Assembly (NCBI GenBank): GCA_031276535.1
Contig: JAISMV010000054.1
Coordinates: forward strand, 1 to 46,649
DNA from: Flavobacteriaceae bacterium
GTDB taxonomy: Bacteria > Bacteroidota > Bacteroidia > Flavobacteriales > Weeksellaceae
Reading direction: 5' to 3'
Length of the DNA: 46,649 nucleotides
The translations under genes were made by a program, and so were the position numbers. Below are positions 7,705 to 16,435 of the stretch, piece after piece. Each line of letters opens with the position of its first letter. Positions within the stretch are counted from its first letter, which is position 1. Below the pieces are notes generated by a model, which was not told the origin of the DNA, made no database searches, and worked only from the letters and a program-made list of their open reading frames with translations.

Positions 7705-9750
7705 ATGAAAATGAAATTTATATCCTTGTTTTTTGTAGTAGGCTTGTTTTCAGCCTATTCGCAAATAACTGTAACAGGCGGAGCTAAGGTGTTCATAGGG
7801 AAAGAAACTCTCGTGTATAGTTCCAACGATGTAACCGTGACAAACCATGCAGATAATAAGGTTACTAACAGAGGAAACATAAGAATAGCCAGCGGAACAT
7901 TAAAACTGGATGATAAGAATAAACCGGAAAAATTTATACTGGACTACACGGAAACACCGGTTACTGGCCAAAATCCTATTATTGACTATGGTCAGTTGAT
8001 TATCAATGAAAGCAAGGCAGTAGACGGTAAGATAACTGTTAGAAAAAAATTACGCAGTGCCAATGACGACTATGCTTATTTTGGGACTCCTTTTAATGGG
8101 TTCACGCATACGGATTTTGAAGATGCCGTTGGGGCAAAAGAACTTGAGTTTGTATGTGGTTTATTTGCCGTAAATAATAACTGTAAAGGTTCCGCCAAGT
8201 GGAATCTGCATCCTATCTTCGTATGGAACAATGACCGGTTCAGATCTGATCCTTTTCAGGAGAATAGTGTTTTTATTCCCGGTAAATACCATGTTATTAG
8301 AAAAAATCAAGTTAAGGATAAGACTGACAATACTAAAGCTGTTGATTTTACAAGAATATTTTCTTTTACGGGAACTCCTTACGTTGCCGGAATTCCTCCT
8401 ATAGGAACTTCTATAAATGCCATTACTTTTCCTAAACGTGTAAAGGATGGGTATGAGATAGGTATAAACCATCCGAAAAAAGGGAAAAATGAGTATGGTA
8501 TTTATTATTATACCTACCTGAATGATCCTTTCGCCTCAGCACTTCAAACAACATATGATCAAAATACTGATAATGAAACCTTAAACACGGCTCGTTTTGC
8601 CGATGGGTTGTTATACTTAACTAATCCGTATACTTCAAATATAGATATAAGCAAATTAGTTGATTACGATAAGGTTATAGGTGTAGGCAGTGAGGGAAGA
8701 ATTTCTCAGAAAGCTACAGCAAAATCAAGGACTGTTCAGCTCTTCTTCGCTACTACTAGTCCCGGCTCAGGAGCAATAGGAGATATTGTAAAGTATATTC
8801 CCCCAATGACCAATTTCTTTATTAAAGTAAAGGGCACCTATGATAATTTTGAGGTTGCTAATCTTGATTTATTTGGAAGCAGTAATATTCAGACTTTTAC
8901 CCGATCATCACTGATAGATGAATTTGGGAGTGGAGGGTCTACTGTAGCTCAAAAGCCTGCAGGGGCAAAAGCAGCCAAATCGGTTAACACCGAACCGGAC
9001 AGATATCAGGTAAATTTGAAATTAAATTCCGGTGATGTCCTATATGGAAATACCTATGTGGCTGCCGGCCCGGATTTACCTACAGGTACTGCCAATGAAG
9101 CGGAAGCCAGAAATAATGATAATATAATAGAAGCTACAAGCATATACACCATACACGAAGCACAAACGGGAGGTATTGCTCCGGGCTACGAAGATTCAAA
9201 GCTGTATATTAATGTGATCAATACAGACGCGGCTAAAGTGGCTGTACCGGTAGGAGTAAATGTTATAGAGGAAGATAAAGGAAAAGAATTTGTTTTCACC
9301 TCTGATCTGAGATTTAATCAGGTTCCTCTGTCTGAGTCTAACTTTGATAATCCTAACGCGAAATTCTACTTCCACGATAAAAAAGCAAATAAAGTAAAAG
9401 AAATAGATACCGATTTTTCTTATGCAGTTACCTTAAACGAATCAACAAATGACCGGTTCGAAATTTTCTGGAGTGAAAGCACTATGGGAAATGAGGAGGA
9501 TATTCAGGCGTTGAAAGGGTTGACAACAATATATAAAAGCGGAAATGAATATAAGGTACGGTTTGATAAAAGCTGGAAAAAAGCGGAAGTTACCGTATTT
9601 AGCATATTGGGACAATTGATCTCCTCACAGAAATCTATTGATGCTCAACAAGACTATTTACTACCGGTTCATAATTCTTCTTCATTGTATGTTGTCGTGA
9701 TTGTCAATGAATTAACAGGAGAGAAAATAACTAAAAAAATAGTTAAATAA
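7705..9750 (+). CDS. T9SS type A sorting domain-containing surface or secreted protein
   Basis: The 681-aa protein has a Sec signal peptide (MKMKF plus a hydrophobic stretch, ending near AYSQ at about 20), a long beta-rich middle I cannot assign, and a C-terminal domain of about 75 residues typical of T9SS type A cargo: VTVFSILGQLI followed by a closing ITKKIVK. Such proteins cross the outer membrane through the type IX machinery and are anchored or released at the cell surface. Many are adhesins. It has its own strong promoter, and a small membrane protein gene follows after 16 bases, suggesting co-expression. Composition and spacing look native. The specific role is unknown. Confidence 0.85.
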   Translation: MKMKFISLFFVVGLFSAYSQITVTGGAKVFIGKETLVYSSNDVTVTNHADNKVTNRGNIRIASGTLKLDDKNKPEKFILDYTETPVTGQNPIIDYGQLIINESKAVDGKITVRKKLRSANDDYAYFGTPFNGFTHTDFEDAVGAKELEFVCGLFAVNNNCKGSAKWNLHPIFVWNNDRFRSDPFQENSVFIPGKYHVIRKNQVKDKTDNTKAVDFTRIFSFTGTPYVAGIPPIGTSINAITFPKRVKDGYEIGINHPKKGKNEYGIYYYTYLNDPFASALQTTYDQNTDNETLNTARFADGLLYLTNPYTSNIDISKLVDYDKVIGVGSEGRISQKATAKSRTVQLFFATTSPGSGAIGDIVKYIPPMTNFFIKVKGTYDNFEVANLDLFGSSNIQTFTRSSLIDEFGSGGSTVAQKPAGAKAAKSVNTEPDRYQVNLKLNSGDVLYGNTYVAAGPDLPTGTANEAEARNNDNIIEATSIYTIHEAQTGGIAPGYEDSKLYINVINTDAAKVAVPVGVNVIEEDKGKEFVFTSDLRFNQVPLSESNFDNPNAKFYFHDKKANKVKEIDTDFSYAVTLNESTNDRFEIFWSESTMGNEEDIQALKGLTTIYKSGNEYKVRFDKSWKKAEVTVFSILGQLISSQKSIDAQQDYLLPVHNSSSLYVVVIVNELTGEKITKKIVK

Positions 9751-9766
9751 TTAAAATTAAGTAAAA

Positions 9767-10033
9767 ATGAGAAAAATATTAGTTATAGCATTTACGGTTC
9801 TATTCTACATACAATCATTCGCCTATACGACATTACAGGTAATAGTGGAAGAAAATTCAACTTTCCTTCCTCCGCCGCCGCCTGAAGAAGGAGCAGGATT
9901 CACCCCTTTCATAGATCCGGGAGAGTCTTATTACACAAGGGTTCCTATTGACTTTATAACACCTTTTTTATTGATAAGCGCTATGTTTTTAGCCTTTTAC
10001 ATTGTCAAAAAGAATAAAGTGAAAACTATATAA
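9767..10033 (+). CDS. Small signal-peptide, Pro-rich, single C-terminal membrane-helix protein
   Basis: This 88-aa protein has an N-terminal signal peptide (hydrophobic 4-20, probable cleavage after SFA), a short Pro-rich linker LPPPPPEEG, the motif VPIDFITP and then one membrane helix (about 62-80) ending in a basic tail KKNKVK. Signal, linker, PID-like motif, helix and basic tail resemble the short PID-CTERM-type sorting tails of Flavobacteria. That resemblance is from memory and unverified. It sits 16 bases after the T9SS cargo gene and a strong terminator closes the pair, so the two probably form one operon. No function is known to me. Confidence 0.7.
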   Translation: MRKILVIAFTVLFYIQSFAYTTLQVIVEENSTFLPPPPPEEGAGFTPFIDPGESYYTRVPIDFITPFLLISAMFLAFYIVKKNKVKTI

Positions 10034-10055
10034 AAAGAATAAAAATTTATAAATT

Positions 10056-10084
10056 AGCCTTGTTAAATTAACAAGGCTTTTTTT
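10056..10084 (+). terminator. Rho-independent terminator abutting the next start codon
   Basis: AGCCTTGTTAA and TTAACAAGGCT form a stem of at least nine base pairs with a short AAATT loop, followed by seven T. It ends the T9SS cargo/small-protein unit. The T tract finishes exactly one base before the ATG of the TlpA-like gene at 10085. Confidence 0.85.
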
Positions 10085-11416
10085 ATGAGAAATTTTATGA
10101 AAAATATTTTAATATCAGGCGCATTTATAATAAGTTCCGTATTGCAGGCACAGTTCACCTTCAAAGGAACCATCACCGATTATCCGAACAAAAGAGTGGT
10201 GGTAAAACTAGACCGGGCTTTTGATGAGTTACTTGTAGGAACCGTTACTACCAATTCTTCCGGCTTTTTTTCCTTACCTGTTAAAGAAAAATATACGGGA
10301 ATCATAGAAATTTCATTACCGGATGCCAAAAAAGGATCTGTTTTTATTTCGGATAATACCGATATAGATTTCACCGCCTCCATCAGCAACGGCGCCGATG
10401 ACGGTTTTATCCTGTACAATCCCGGTAATTCCATAAACAAAGCATATCAGGAGTATTTAAATTACGAGTTAAAAAAGAGTTCCATACTCCCTCAGTTGCA
10501 ATCCATTTTAAATATCTATACCCCTTCGGATGATTTCTACTCATCGTTGAAAAAGGAAATTCAAACAATTTCCGGGCTGAATCCGCCGGATCTATCAAAG
10601 TATCCGTTTTTATCGTATTATATTTCCGCTCTGGAGCTTGTCAAAAATTCCGACTCGGATAGTGGATCCGGTTCCATCAAAAATGATATTATTGACCATC
10701 TGAAAAATTCGGGAGAAGAATTCGAAACCGCCGGATTGGGAAGAGCCCTGCTCTACAATTACCTGAGACAATCTTTCTCCGGGGTCTCCTCACGAACAGA
10801 TTGGGAGAACAATGTAGACAACGCGATAGAAATTTTGCTGAAGGAAGTGGGAGAAGATACCGACAGAGGGCAGGAAACCCTGTCTGCCGTTATCAACTTC
10901 TTAAACGGATACGGCATCACCAAACTTGCCGATAAATATATGAATAAAGCCGAATCCTTAACCTGCAGTATAAATCCTGAATTAAAAGAAACCATTACAA
11001 GGAATAATTCCATCAAAGAAGGAAAGATCATTCCCGACATAAAATTCACTCATAAATTAAACGGAAAATATTCTTCCCTGTATGATATTAAAACCAAATA
11101 TAAATTAATACTGGTTTGGGCATCCTGGTGTGCTCATTGTAAACAGGAAAAACCGTTTGTAAAACAATTTTATGAAAACTTTAAAAAATCGGGGGGCGAA
11201 ATCATAGCTTTGGCTATAGATAACGATAAAGCCCTTTGGGAAGACTTCATAAAGGATACCTCATGGCTCAACGATTCCGATCTGCTATACTGGGACAGCA
11301 AGTACGTAAAGGAACTTAACATAACCGGAACTCCGACCTTATTTTTAGTAGATCAAAACAATAAGATCTTAAAAATAACCGCCAAAATATCGGATATAAA
11401 CAGCCTGATCGAATAA
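10085..11416 (+). CDS. TlpA-like periplasmic thiol-disulfide oxidoreductase
   Basis: The 443-aa protein has a signal peptide (hydrophobic residues about 9-20, cleavage near LQAQ), an N-terminal beta domain resembling DUF4369 (FKGTITDYPNKRVVVKLD), a helical middle, and a C-terminal thioredoxin fold of the AhpC/TSA-TlpA type from about 315. The redox motif is WCAHC near residue 351 and the cis-proline loop is TGTPTLFLVD. It should reduce or exchange disulfides in the periplasm. The start is uncertain: ATG 10085 touches the T tract of a terminator, while ATG 10097 gives an equally good signal peptide. No TAnnTTTG is visible between the terminator and the gene, so expression may depend on read-through or a non-canonical promoter. 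Confidence 0.85.
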   Translation: MRNFMKNILISGAFIISSVLQAQFTFKGTITDYPNKRVVVKLDRAFDELLVGTVTTNSSGFFSLPVKEKYTGIIEISLPDAKKGSVFISDNTDIDFTASISNGADDGFILYNPGNSINKAYQEYLNYELKKSSILPQLQSILNIYTPSDDFYSSLKKEIQTISGLNPPDLSKYPFLSYYISALELVKNSDSDSGSGSIKNDIIDHLKNSGEEFETAGLGRALLYNYLRQSFSGVSSRTDWENNVDNAIEILLKEVGEDTDRGQETLSAVINFLNGYGITKLADKYMNKAESLTCSINPELKETITRNNSIKEGKIIPDIKFTHKLNGKYSSLYDIKTKYKLILVWASWCAHCKQEKPFVKQFYENFKKSGGEIIALAIDNDKALWEDFIKDTSWLNDSDLLYWDSKYVKELNITGTPTLFLVDQNNKILKITAKISDINSLIE

Positions 11417-11562
11417 TATCAGGTCAGCTCCCGAAAATGGCAAAAGTTCGGAAACTAACGACAAAGCCGGTTCTTACATAATTTACCCCGATGGACTTTC
11501 GTGAAGAACGGTAAAGAAACAGGATCATCGGTTTTTAATACCGGTGAAAGACTTTGATTTCT

Positions 11563-11570
11563 TATTTTTG
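11563..11570 (+). promoter_or_regulatory. -7 element (TATTTTTG) immediately before recG
   Basis: TATTTTTG ends four bases before the chosen ATG at 11575. If it is the true promoter, the recG message would be leaderless or nearly so. An upstream promoter in 11417-11560 cannot be excluded. Confidence 0.4.
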
Positions 11571-11574
11571 TATT

Positions 11575-13677
11575 ATGAGTAATTTGAATCTTCATACTCC
11601 TATTGAATATGTAAAAGGTATCGGGCTTGAAAAAGCAAACTTGCTGAAAAAACAGCTCAAGCTCAGTACCTGTGAAGATCTGCTTAATTATTTCCCTTTT
11701 CGGTACATTGATAAAAGCCGCATATATACGGTTGATCAGGTAGGAAATTCCTCCGCCGAAATACAGCTAAGGGGCAAGATTACTTCCATACAGGAAATAA
11801 GTCAAAACAAAAAAAAACGGCTGGTCGGAATTTTTGAAGACACTACAGGAACTCTTGAACTGGTATGGTTCAACGTAACCGACTGGCTGATTAAAAGTAT
11901 TCCTTTATATGAAGAAGTTTTAATTTTCGGAAAAGTCACCTCGTTCAATGGTAAGCTGAATATGGCTCATCCTGAAATTGAAAAACTTTCCGAAGTCAAA
12001 TCGGCACTTGCCGCACTGGAACCTGTGTATTCAAATTCGGAAAAACTTCAGAAACGAGGAATAAACCAACGTTTTTTCAAAAAAGTAATACGGGAAGTAC
12101 TTCATTGTCTGGAAGACCAAATAGAAGAAAATCTATCTCAGGAAATCATTTCCGACTACAAATTAGTATCCCGGAAAAAGGCGTATCAGGAGATTCATTT
12201 TCCTTCCCACTATCAAAAATTACAACAAGCCGAATATCGGTTAAAGTTTGAAGAAATGTTTTTTTTTCAATTAGGTTTCGGATTGCAAAAGATCTACCGG
12301 CAGAATACTACTCCGGGACATCCTTTTTTCAAGGTGGGAGACAATTTTAATGAATTTTATACCCGTCATCTGCCTTTTCCCCTAACCAACGCCCAAAGAA
12401 AGGTCATTAAAGAAATAAGAAAAGATCTGAGGAAAAACATACAAATGAACCGTTTGCTTCAGGGAGACGTGGGAAGCGGAAAGACCGTGGTTGCCCTGCT
12501 ATGTATGCTGCTTGCCATTGATAACGGATTTCAGGCTTCCATGATGGCTCCTACGGAAATTCTGGCGGCCCAGCATTTTAACAGCATCAGGGAATTTCTT
12601 AAAGATATGGATATTTCCGTAAGATTACTTACAGGCTCTACTCCCGTTTCGGAAAGAAAGATCATTTATGAAGAACTGGAACAGGGATCTCTGCATATTC
12701 TGGTCGGAACTCACGCCGTTTTAGAGGAAAAAGTGAAATTTAAAAATTTAGGATTAGCCGTAATCGATGAACAGCATCGTTTCGGAGTGGAACAACGTTC
12801 CCGGATCTGGAAGAAAAATCTCGTTCCACCCCATATATTGGTCATGACCGCCACCCCTATTCCCAGAACCTTAGCTATGAGTTATTATAGCGATCTGGAT
12901 GTTTCCGTCATTGATGAACTCCCCGCAGGAAGGAAAGAAATTAAAACTTTTCACAAAACGGATGCCAACCGGTTAGCGGTCTTTGGATTTCTTCGGAATG
13001 AAATAAAAAAAGGCAGGCAGGCTTATATAGTATATCCTCTTATTGAAGAGAGTGAAACTCTGTATTATAAAGATCTCATGGACGGATACGAAAGCATCAC
13101 ACGAGAATTTCCCATGCCCGAATATCAGGTAAGCATTGTGCATGGAAGAATGAAATCCGCAGATAAGGATTTTGAAATACAGCGTTTCAACAGCAATCAA
13201 ACGCAAATTATGGTTGCCACCACCGTTATCGAAGTGGGAATAAACATACCCAATGCCTCTGTAATGGTCATAGAAAGCGCCGAAAAATTTGGTCTTTCTC
13301 AACTGCATCAGTTACGGGGGAGAGTCGGCAGAGGAGCGGAACAATCCTATTGTATCCTTATGACCCGGTCGGAATTATCCAATGAAGCTCAAAAAAGAAT
13401 TTCAACGATGTGTGAAACTAATGACGGTTTCAGAATATCCGAAGTTGATCTGGAACTAAGAGGTCCCGGAAATATTCTAGGAACACAGCAAAGCGGTATT
13501 GTCGATTTCAAAAAAACGGATCTGGTACACGATAAAATTATTGTTTCTCTTTCCAAATCGGGAGTAGACCGGCTGCTGTCCGAAGACCCACAGCTTCAGT
13601 CAGAGAAAAACAAACCGATCAAAAAATTCTTTATCAGCCATCATAAGAATAAATTCCATTGGGCTAAAATAAGCTAG
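11575..13677 (+). CDS. recG: ATP-dependent DNA helicase RecG
   Basis: RecG remodels stalled forks and branch-migrates Holliday junctions. The 700-aa protein has the N-terminal wedge/OB domain (about 1-190), then the SF2 helicase core: LLQGDVGSGKT (Walker A, near 298), APTEIL, IDEQHRFGVEQR (DEQH box, near 397), MTATPIPRTLAMS and, in the second RecA lobe, VATTVIEVGINIP with HQLRGRVGR. These are RecG-specific forms. I chose the ATG of MSNLNLHTP because the longer ORF adds seven residues with no homologous look, and a -7 element overlaps that extension. It converges with the aldo/keto reductase gene about 55 bases downstream. Confidence 0.95.
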   Translation: MSNLNLHTPIEYVKGIGLEKANLLKKQLKLSTCEDLLNYFPFRYIDKSRIYTVDQVGNSSAEIQLRGKITSIQEISQNKKKRLVGIFEDTTGTLELVWFNVTDWLIKSIPLYEEVLIFGKVTSFNGKLNMAHPEIEKLSEVKSALAALEPVYSNSEKLQKRGINQRFFKKVIREVLHCLEDQIEENLSQEIISDYKLVSRKKAYQEIHFPSHYQKLQQAEYRLKFEEMFFFQLGFGLQKIYRQNTTPGHPFFKVGDNFNEFYTRHLPFPLTNAQRKVIKEIRKDLRKNIQMNRLLQGDVGSGKTVVALLCMLLAIDNGFQASMMAPTEILAAQHFNSIREFLKDMDISVRLLTGSTPVSERKIIYEELEQGSLHILVGTHAVLEEKVKFKNLGLAVIDEQHRFGVEQRSRIWKKNLVPPHILVMTATPIPRTLAMSYYSDLDVSVIDELPAGRKEIKTFHKTDANRLAVFGFLRNEIKKGRQAYIVYPLIEESETLYYKDLMDGYESITREFPMPEYQVSIVHGRMKSADKDFEIQRFNSNQTQIMVATTVIEVGINIPNASVMVIESAEKFGLSQLHQLRGRVGRGAEQSYCILMTRSELSNEAQKRISTMCETNDGFRISEVDLELRGPGNILGTQQSGIVDFKKTDLVHDKIIVSLSKSGVDRLLSEDPQLQSEKNKPIKKFFISHHKNKFHWAKIS

Positions 13678-13733
13678 GAATTACTTCACTAACAATGACT
13701 TATTCCGGACAGATTTAAATTTTAGACCTTTCT

Positions 13734-14576
13734 TTAAAAATCCACTTTGTCGGGATGAAGTCCGGAACCTCCCAGATCGGATATTTGATTGATCACTTTC
13801 ATATCCGTCTCAGAAATGGTAAAATCAAAGATTCTGATATTCTCGGCTATTCTTTGAGGGGTTACCGACTTGGGAAGAGGTAAGGTATCGTTTTGCAAAC
13901 ACCATTTAATACATAGCTGAGCTACGGATTTGTTATATTTTTCTGCAATTTCCGTAAGACCCGGATCCTGCAACAACCGCCCCGAACCCAACGGACTCCA
14001 AGCCTGAATTAAGATATTATTGGATTTGCAGAATTCCACCGCCTCCGACTGCGTATATCCGGGATGATATTCTATCTGATTTACCGCCGGTATGATTTCC
14101 GCTGTATCCAGTAAAGGTTGTAGATGATGAGGAAGAAAATTGCTTACTCCTATTGATCGTATCAGACCGTCCTTATATAATTTTTCGAAAGCTTTCCAGG
14201 TATCGGAATTAATCTTTTCCGTATTTTCTTTATTGGCAGGCCAGTGTATCAAGTACAGATCCAGATATTCCAAACCTAACTTTTGTATACTTTTTTCAAA
14301 TGCTTTTAATGTTGTGTCATATCCTCGTTCCGTATTCCATAATTTGGTGGTAATAAATAATTCTTTTCGGTCTGTTTCACTTTCGGCAATGGCTTTTCCC
14401 ACACTTTTTTCATTTCCGTATATCGCAGCAGTATCAATATGCCGGTATCCGAGTTCAACAGCATACCGTACGGCGTCAACAGCTGTCTGTCCATCGGGAG
14501 CCTGCCAGGTTCCAAACCCTATACAAGGGATTTCCACCCCGTTGTTTAATTTAAATTTGTCATTTGGAGAGTTCAT
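13734..14576 (-). CDS. Aldo/keto reductase (2,5-diketo-gluconate reductase-like)
   Basis: This 280-aa soluble NAD(P)H-dependent oxidoreductase reduces aldehydes and ketones. The AKR signatures are present: FGTWQAP early, GYRHIDTAAIYGNEKSVG (catalytic Asp and Tyr, about 45-62), TTKLWN with the catalytic Lys, and LIHWP with the catalytic His. Later motifs IGVSNF, QIEYHP and PLPKSV complete the TIM barrel and the phosphate-binding end. The small size and lack of insertions fit the AKR5-type bacterial reductases. The physiological substrate cannot be deduced. The nearest plausible promoter is TATATTTG on the minus strand at 14717-14724, leaving a 140-base leader. Confidence 0.9.
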   Translation of the reverse strand: MNSPNDKFKLNNGVEIPCIGFGTWQAPDGQTAVDAVRYAVELGYRHIDTAAIYGNEKSVGKAIAESETDRKELFITTKLWNTERGYDTTLKAFEKSIQKLGLEYLDLYLIHWPANKENTEKINSDTWKAFEKLYKDGLIRSIGVSNFLPHHLQPLLDTAEIIPAVNQIEYHPGYTQSEAVEFCKSNNILIQAWSPLGSGRLLQDPGLTEIAEKYNKSVAQLCIKWCLQNDTLPLPKSVTPQRIAENIRIFDFTISETDMKVINQISDLGGSGLHPDKVDF

Positions 14577-14716
14577 GATTTTTTAAATTTAGTTGATTAT
14601 ATTTCTTTATTACTTCTAAAAATCGTTCCCTTTTTTAACTATTTCCCCAACCATTCTTCGCAACAGAGTGTTGTTTTTGAATTATCATGCATGAAATACT
14701 AAAGATCAATATATTA

Positions 14717-14724
14717 CAAATATA
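14717..14724 (-). promoter_or_regulatory. Possible -7 element (TATATTTG) for the aldo/keto reductase
   Basis: An exact TAnnTTTG on the minus strand lies in the gap between the ABC ATPase gene and the reductase. The long distance to the start codon makes assignment tentative. Confidence 0.35.
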
Positions 14725-14736
14725 AAGCCAGAAAAA

Positions 14737-15405
14737 TTAATCTGCAATAATTCCGTCTTTCATCAGCAGGCTTCTGTCAGCCATTCCGGCAAGATGAGAA
14801 TTATGGGTTACGATAATAAAAGTCTGATTAAACTCTTTTCTTAATTGATAGAATAACTGATGTAGATCTTCTGCATTTTTTGAATCCAGATTACCGGAAG
14901 GTTCATCAGCAAGAATTACCTTAGGGTCGTTCATCAAGGCGCGGGCAACGGAAACTCTTTGCTGCTCTCCGCCCGAAAGTTCTCCGGGTTTATGTTCCAA
15001 ACGGTGGGAAAGTTTTAAATAACCCAATAAATCCTTAGCTTTTTTATGCAATACGGTCTTTGATTTTCCGGCGATCATGCCCGGCAGCATTACATTTTCC
15101 AAAGCGGTGAATTCGGGCAGTAATTGATGAAACTGGAAAATAAAACCAATATTCCGGTTTCTGAAAAGAGAAAGTTCCTTGTCCCGCAGCTGGGTTATGG
15201 GAAGATTGTCAATTTCAATAATGCTATGGTGCTTTTCCGGGGAAGTAGGCTTGTCTAATGTTCCTATGATTTGTAGTAAAGTAGATTTTCCGGCTCCCGA
15301 TTCACCTACAATAGCAACAATTTCGCCTTTTTGTATGTGTAAGGAAACTCCTTTTAAAACTTCCAGAGAGCCAAAAGATTTATGTATGTTTTTTATAAGT
15401 ACCAT
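14737..15405 (-). CDS. lolD: LolD-like ABC transporter ATP-binding protein
   Basis: The 222-aa single-domain ATPase has Walker [10 protein letters not shown] (about 38-46), Q-loop [15 protein letters not shown], signature LSGGEQQRV and Walker [14 protein letters not shown]. The [14 protein letters not shown] and PSGNLDS forms are characteristic of the LolD/MacB group, which powers outer-membrane lipoprotein release or related envelope export with LolC/E-type permeases. The permease is not adjacent. The ORF track extends the gene by 41 residues, but the conserved family start is [11 protein letters not shown] at 15405. Some Bacteroidota proteins of this group serve other FtsX-like permeases, so lolD is a probable rather than certain symbol. 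Confidence 0.82.
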   Translation of the reverse strand: MVLIKNIHKSFGSLEVLKGVSLHIQKGEIVAIVGESGAGKSTLLQIIGTLDKPTSPEKHHSIIEIDNLPITQLRDKELSLFRNRNIGFIFQFHQLLPEFTALENVMLPGMIAGKSKTVLHKKAKDLLGYLKLSHRLEHKPGELSGGEQQRVSVARALMNDPKVILADEPSGNLDSKNAEDLHQLFYQLRKEFNQTFIIVTHNSHLAGMADRSLLMKDGIIAD

Positions 15406-15560
15406 AAAATATTTTATCAAAAGTAGTAAAAAAAGAAGCATTGAATGTTTTTCCGACCGAATTTTTTGATTGTTGCTGAACCTGAAAGCAAATGAGGCAT
15501 TTTCACCTTGTTTTCCGAACCAAAACAAGCCTTGCCGGAGAACAGTCCGTTAAAAACCAG

Positions 15561-16154
15561 TTACAAAATTCTTTTTTCTTCTTTCATCTTCTTTTTCATG
15601 GCGCTGAAGAATTCAGGGGTTACTCCGATGTAAGAGGCGATATGTTTTTGTGAAACCAGATTTTTCAATTCGGGGAATTTTTTACAAAAATCCATATACC
15701 GTTCTTCGGCAGATGAGTTTAAAATTTCATTCAACCTGTTTCGGAGAAAGATTACAGAGCGTTCTAAACTTTCATTATAATATTTGGCAAATTTAGGGAA
15801 TTTTTTTGTCGATTCTTCTTTTGCCGGTTTTGATAAGATCAAAATTTCGGAATCTACCGCCGCCACAATGTTGAATTTTGTAGGCTTACCCAAAAGAATA
15901 CTTTCGTTATCTGCTATCCACCAGCCTTGAGAGGAAAACTGGAGCACTTGTTCCATCCCTTTTTTATCGTTAATATAGCTTCTCAGGCATCCTGAAATTA
16001 CAAAATAATAACTATCTTCAATTTCCCCCTGTTTTAATAAGAATTCCCTTTTGTTAAGCTTTTTAAATTTTAAAATAGATTTCAGATATTCTTTTTCCTC
16101 TTTGGAGAGAGGAATAATTTTACTTATTTTCTCTAAAATTTTATCAAACATCAT
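15561..16154 (-). CDS. Crp/Fnr family transcriptional regulator
   Basis: The 197-aa protein has an N-terminal cyclic-nucleotide-binding beta barrel (about 15-110, with LLKQGEIEDSYYFVISGCLRSY) and a C-terminal helical region with a helix-turn-helix-like segment VSQKHIASYIGVTPEFFSAMKKKM. This arrangement is common in Bacteroidota Crp/Fnr homologues, which usually lack canonical cAMP contacts; I see no clear RXS-type phosphate-binding motif. It is encoded alone between lolD-like and lepA. A perfect eight-base palindromic repeat lies 10 bases upstream and may be an autoregulatory site. Ligand and regulon are unknown. Confidence 0.85.
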   Translation of the reverse strand: MMFDKILEKISKIIPLSKEEKEYLKSILKFKKLNKREFLLKQGEIEDSYYFVISGCLRSYINDKKGMEQVLQFSSQGWWIADNESILLGKPTKFNIVAAVDSEILILSKPAKEESTKKFPKFAKYYNESLERSVIFLRNRLNEILNSSAEERYMDFCKKFPELKNLVSQKHIASYIGVTPEFFSAMKKKMKEEKRIL

Positions 16155-16435
16155 GGCACAATAAAATTATTCAGAAATAATTTAACAAATATTTTTAATA
16201 CATACCTTATAATTGAGCCGCTATATTACGGCTGTACAAGGAATCGTTGAAAAACTGAAATTATATAGTGAAAAATATAACTTTCTGATCATTAAATTAT
16301 ACAGGTTAAATATCTACCGGTTTTTTCAGAGGTGTTTTTTAGGTTATACGGCACCCCGTCCACCCGAAAAACAGTCTCTTTGTTTGCGTAAATTCCGTAT
16401 ACCCAAATGTAGTAAAAAATCCGGAACTTATGGAT
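16155..16435. other. Intergenic region with palindrome upstream of the Crp/Fnr gene
   Basis: The stretch holds AAATTATT-CAGA-AATAATTT (16164-16183), a perfect two-fold site next to the regulator start, and a small hairpin AGCCG/CGGCT (16216-16233). No exact TAnnTTTG is seen for the regulator. The 77-aa plus-strand ORF here starts with TTG, overlaps the lepA 3' end and looks spurious. Confidence 0.45.
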
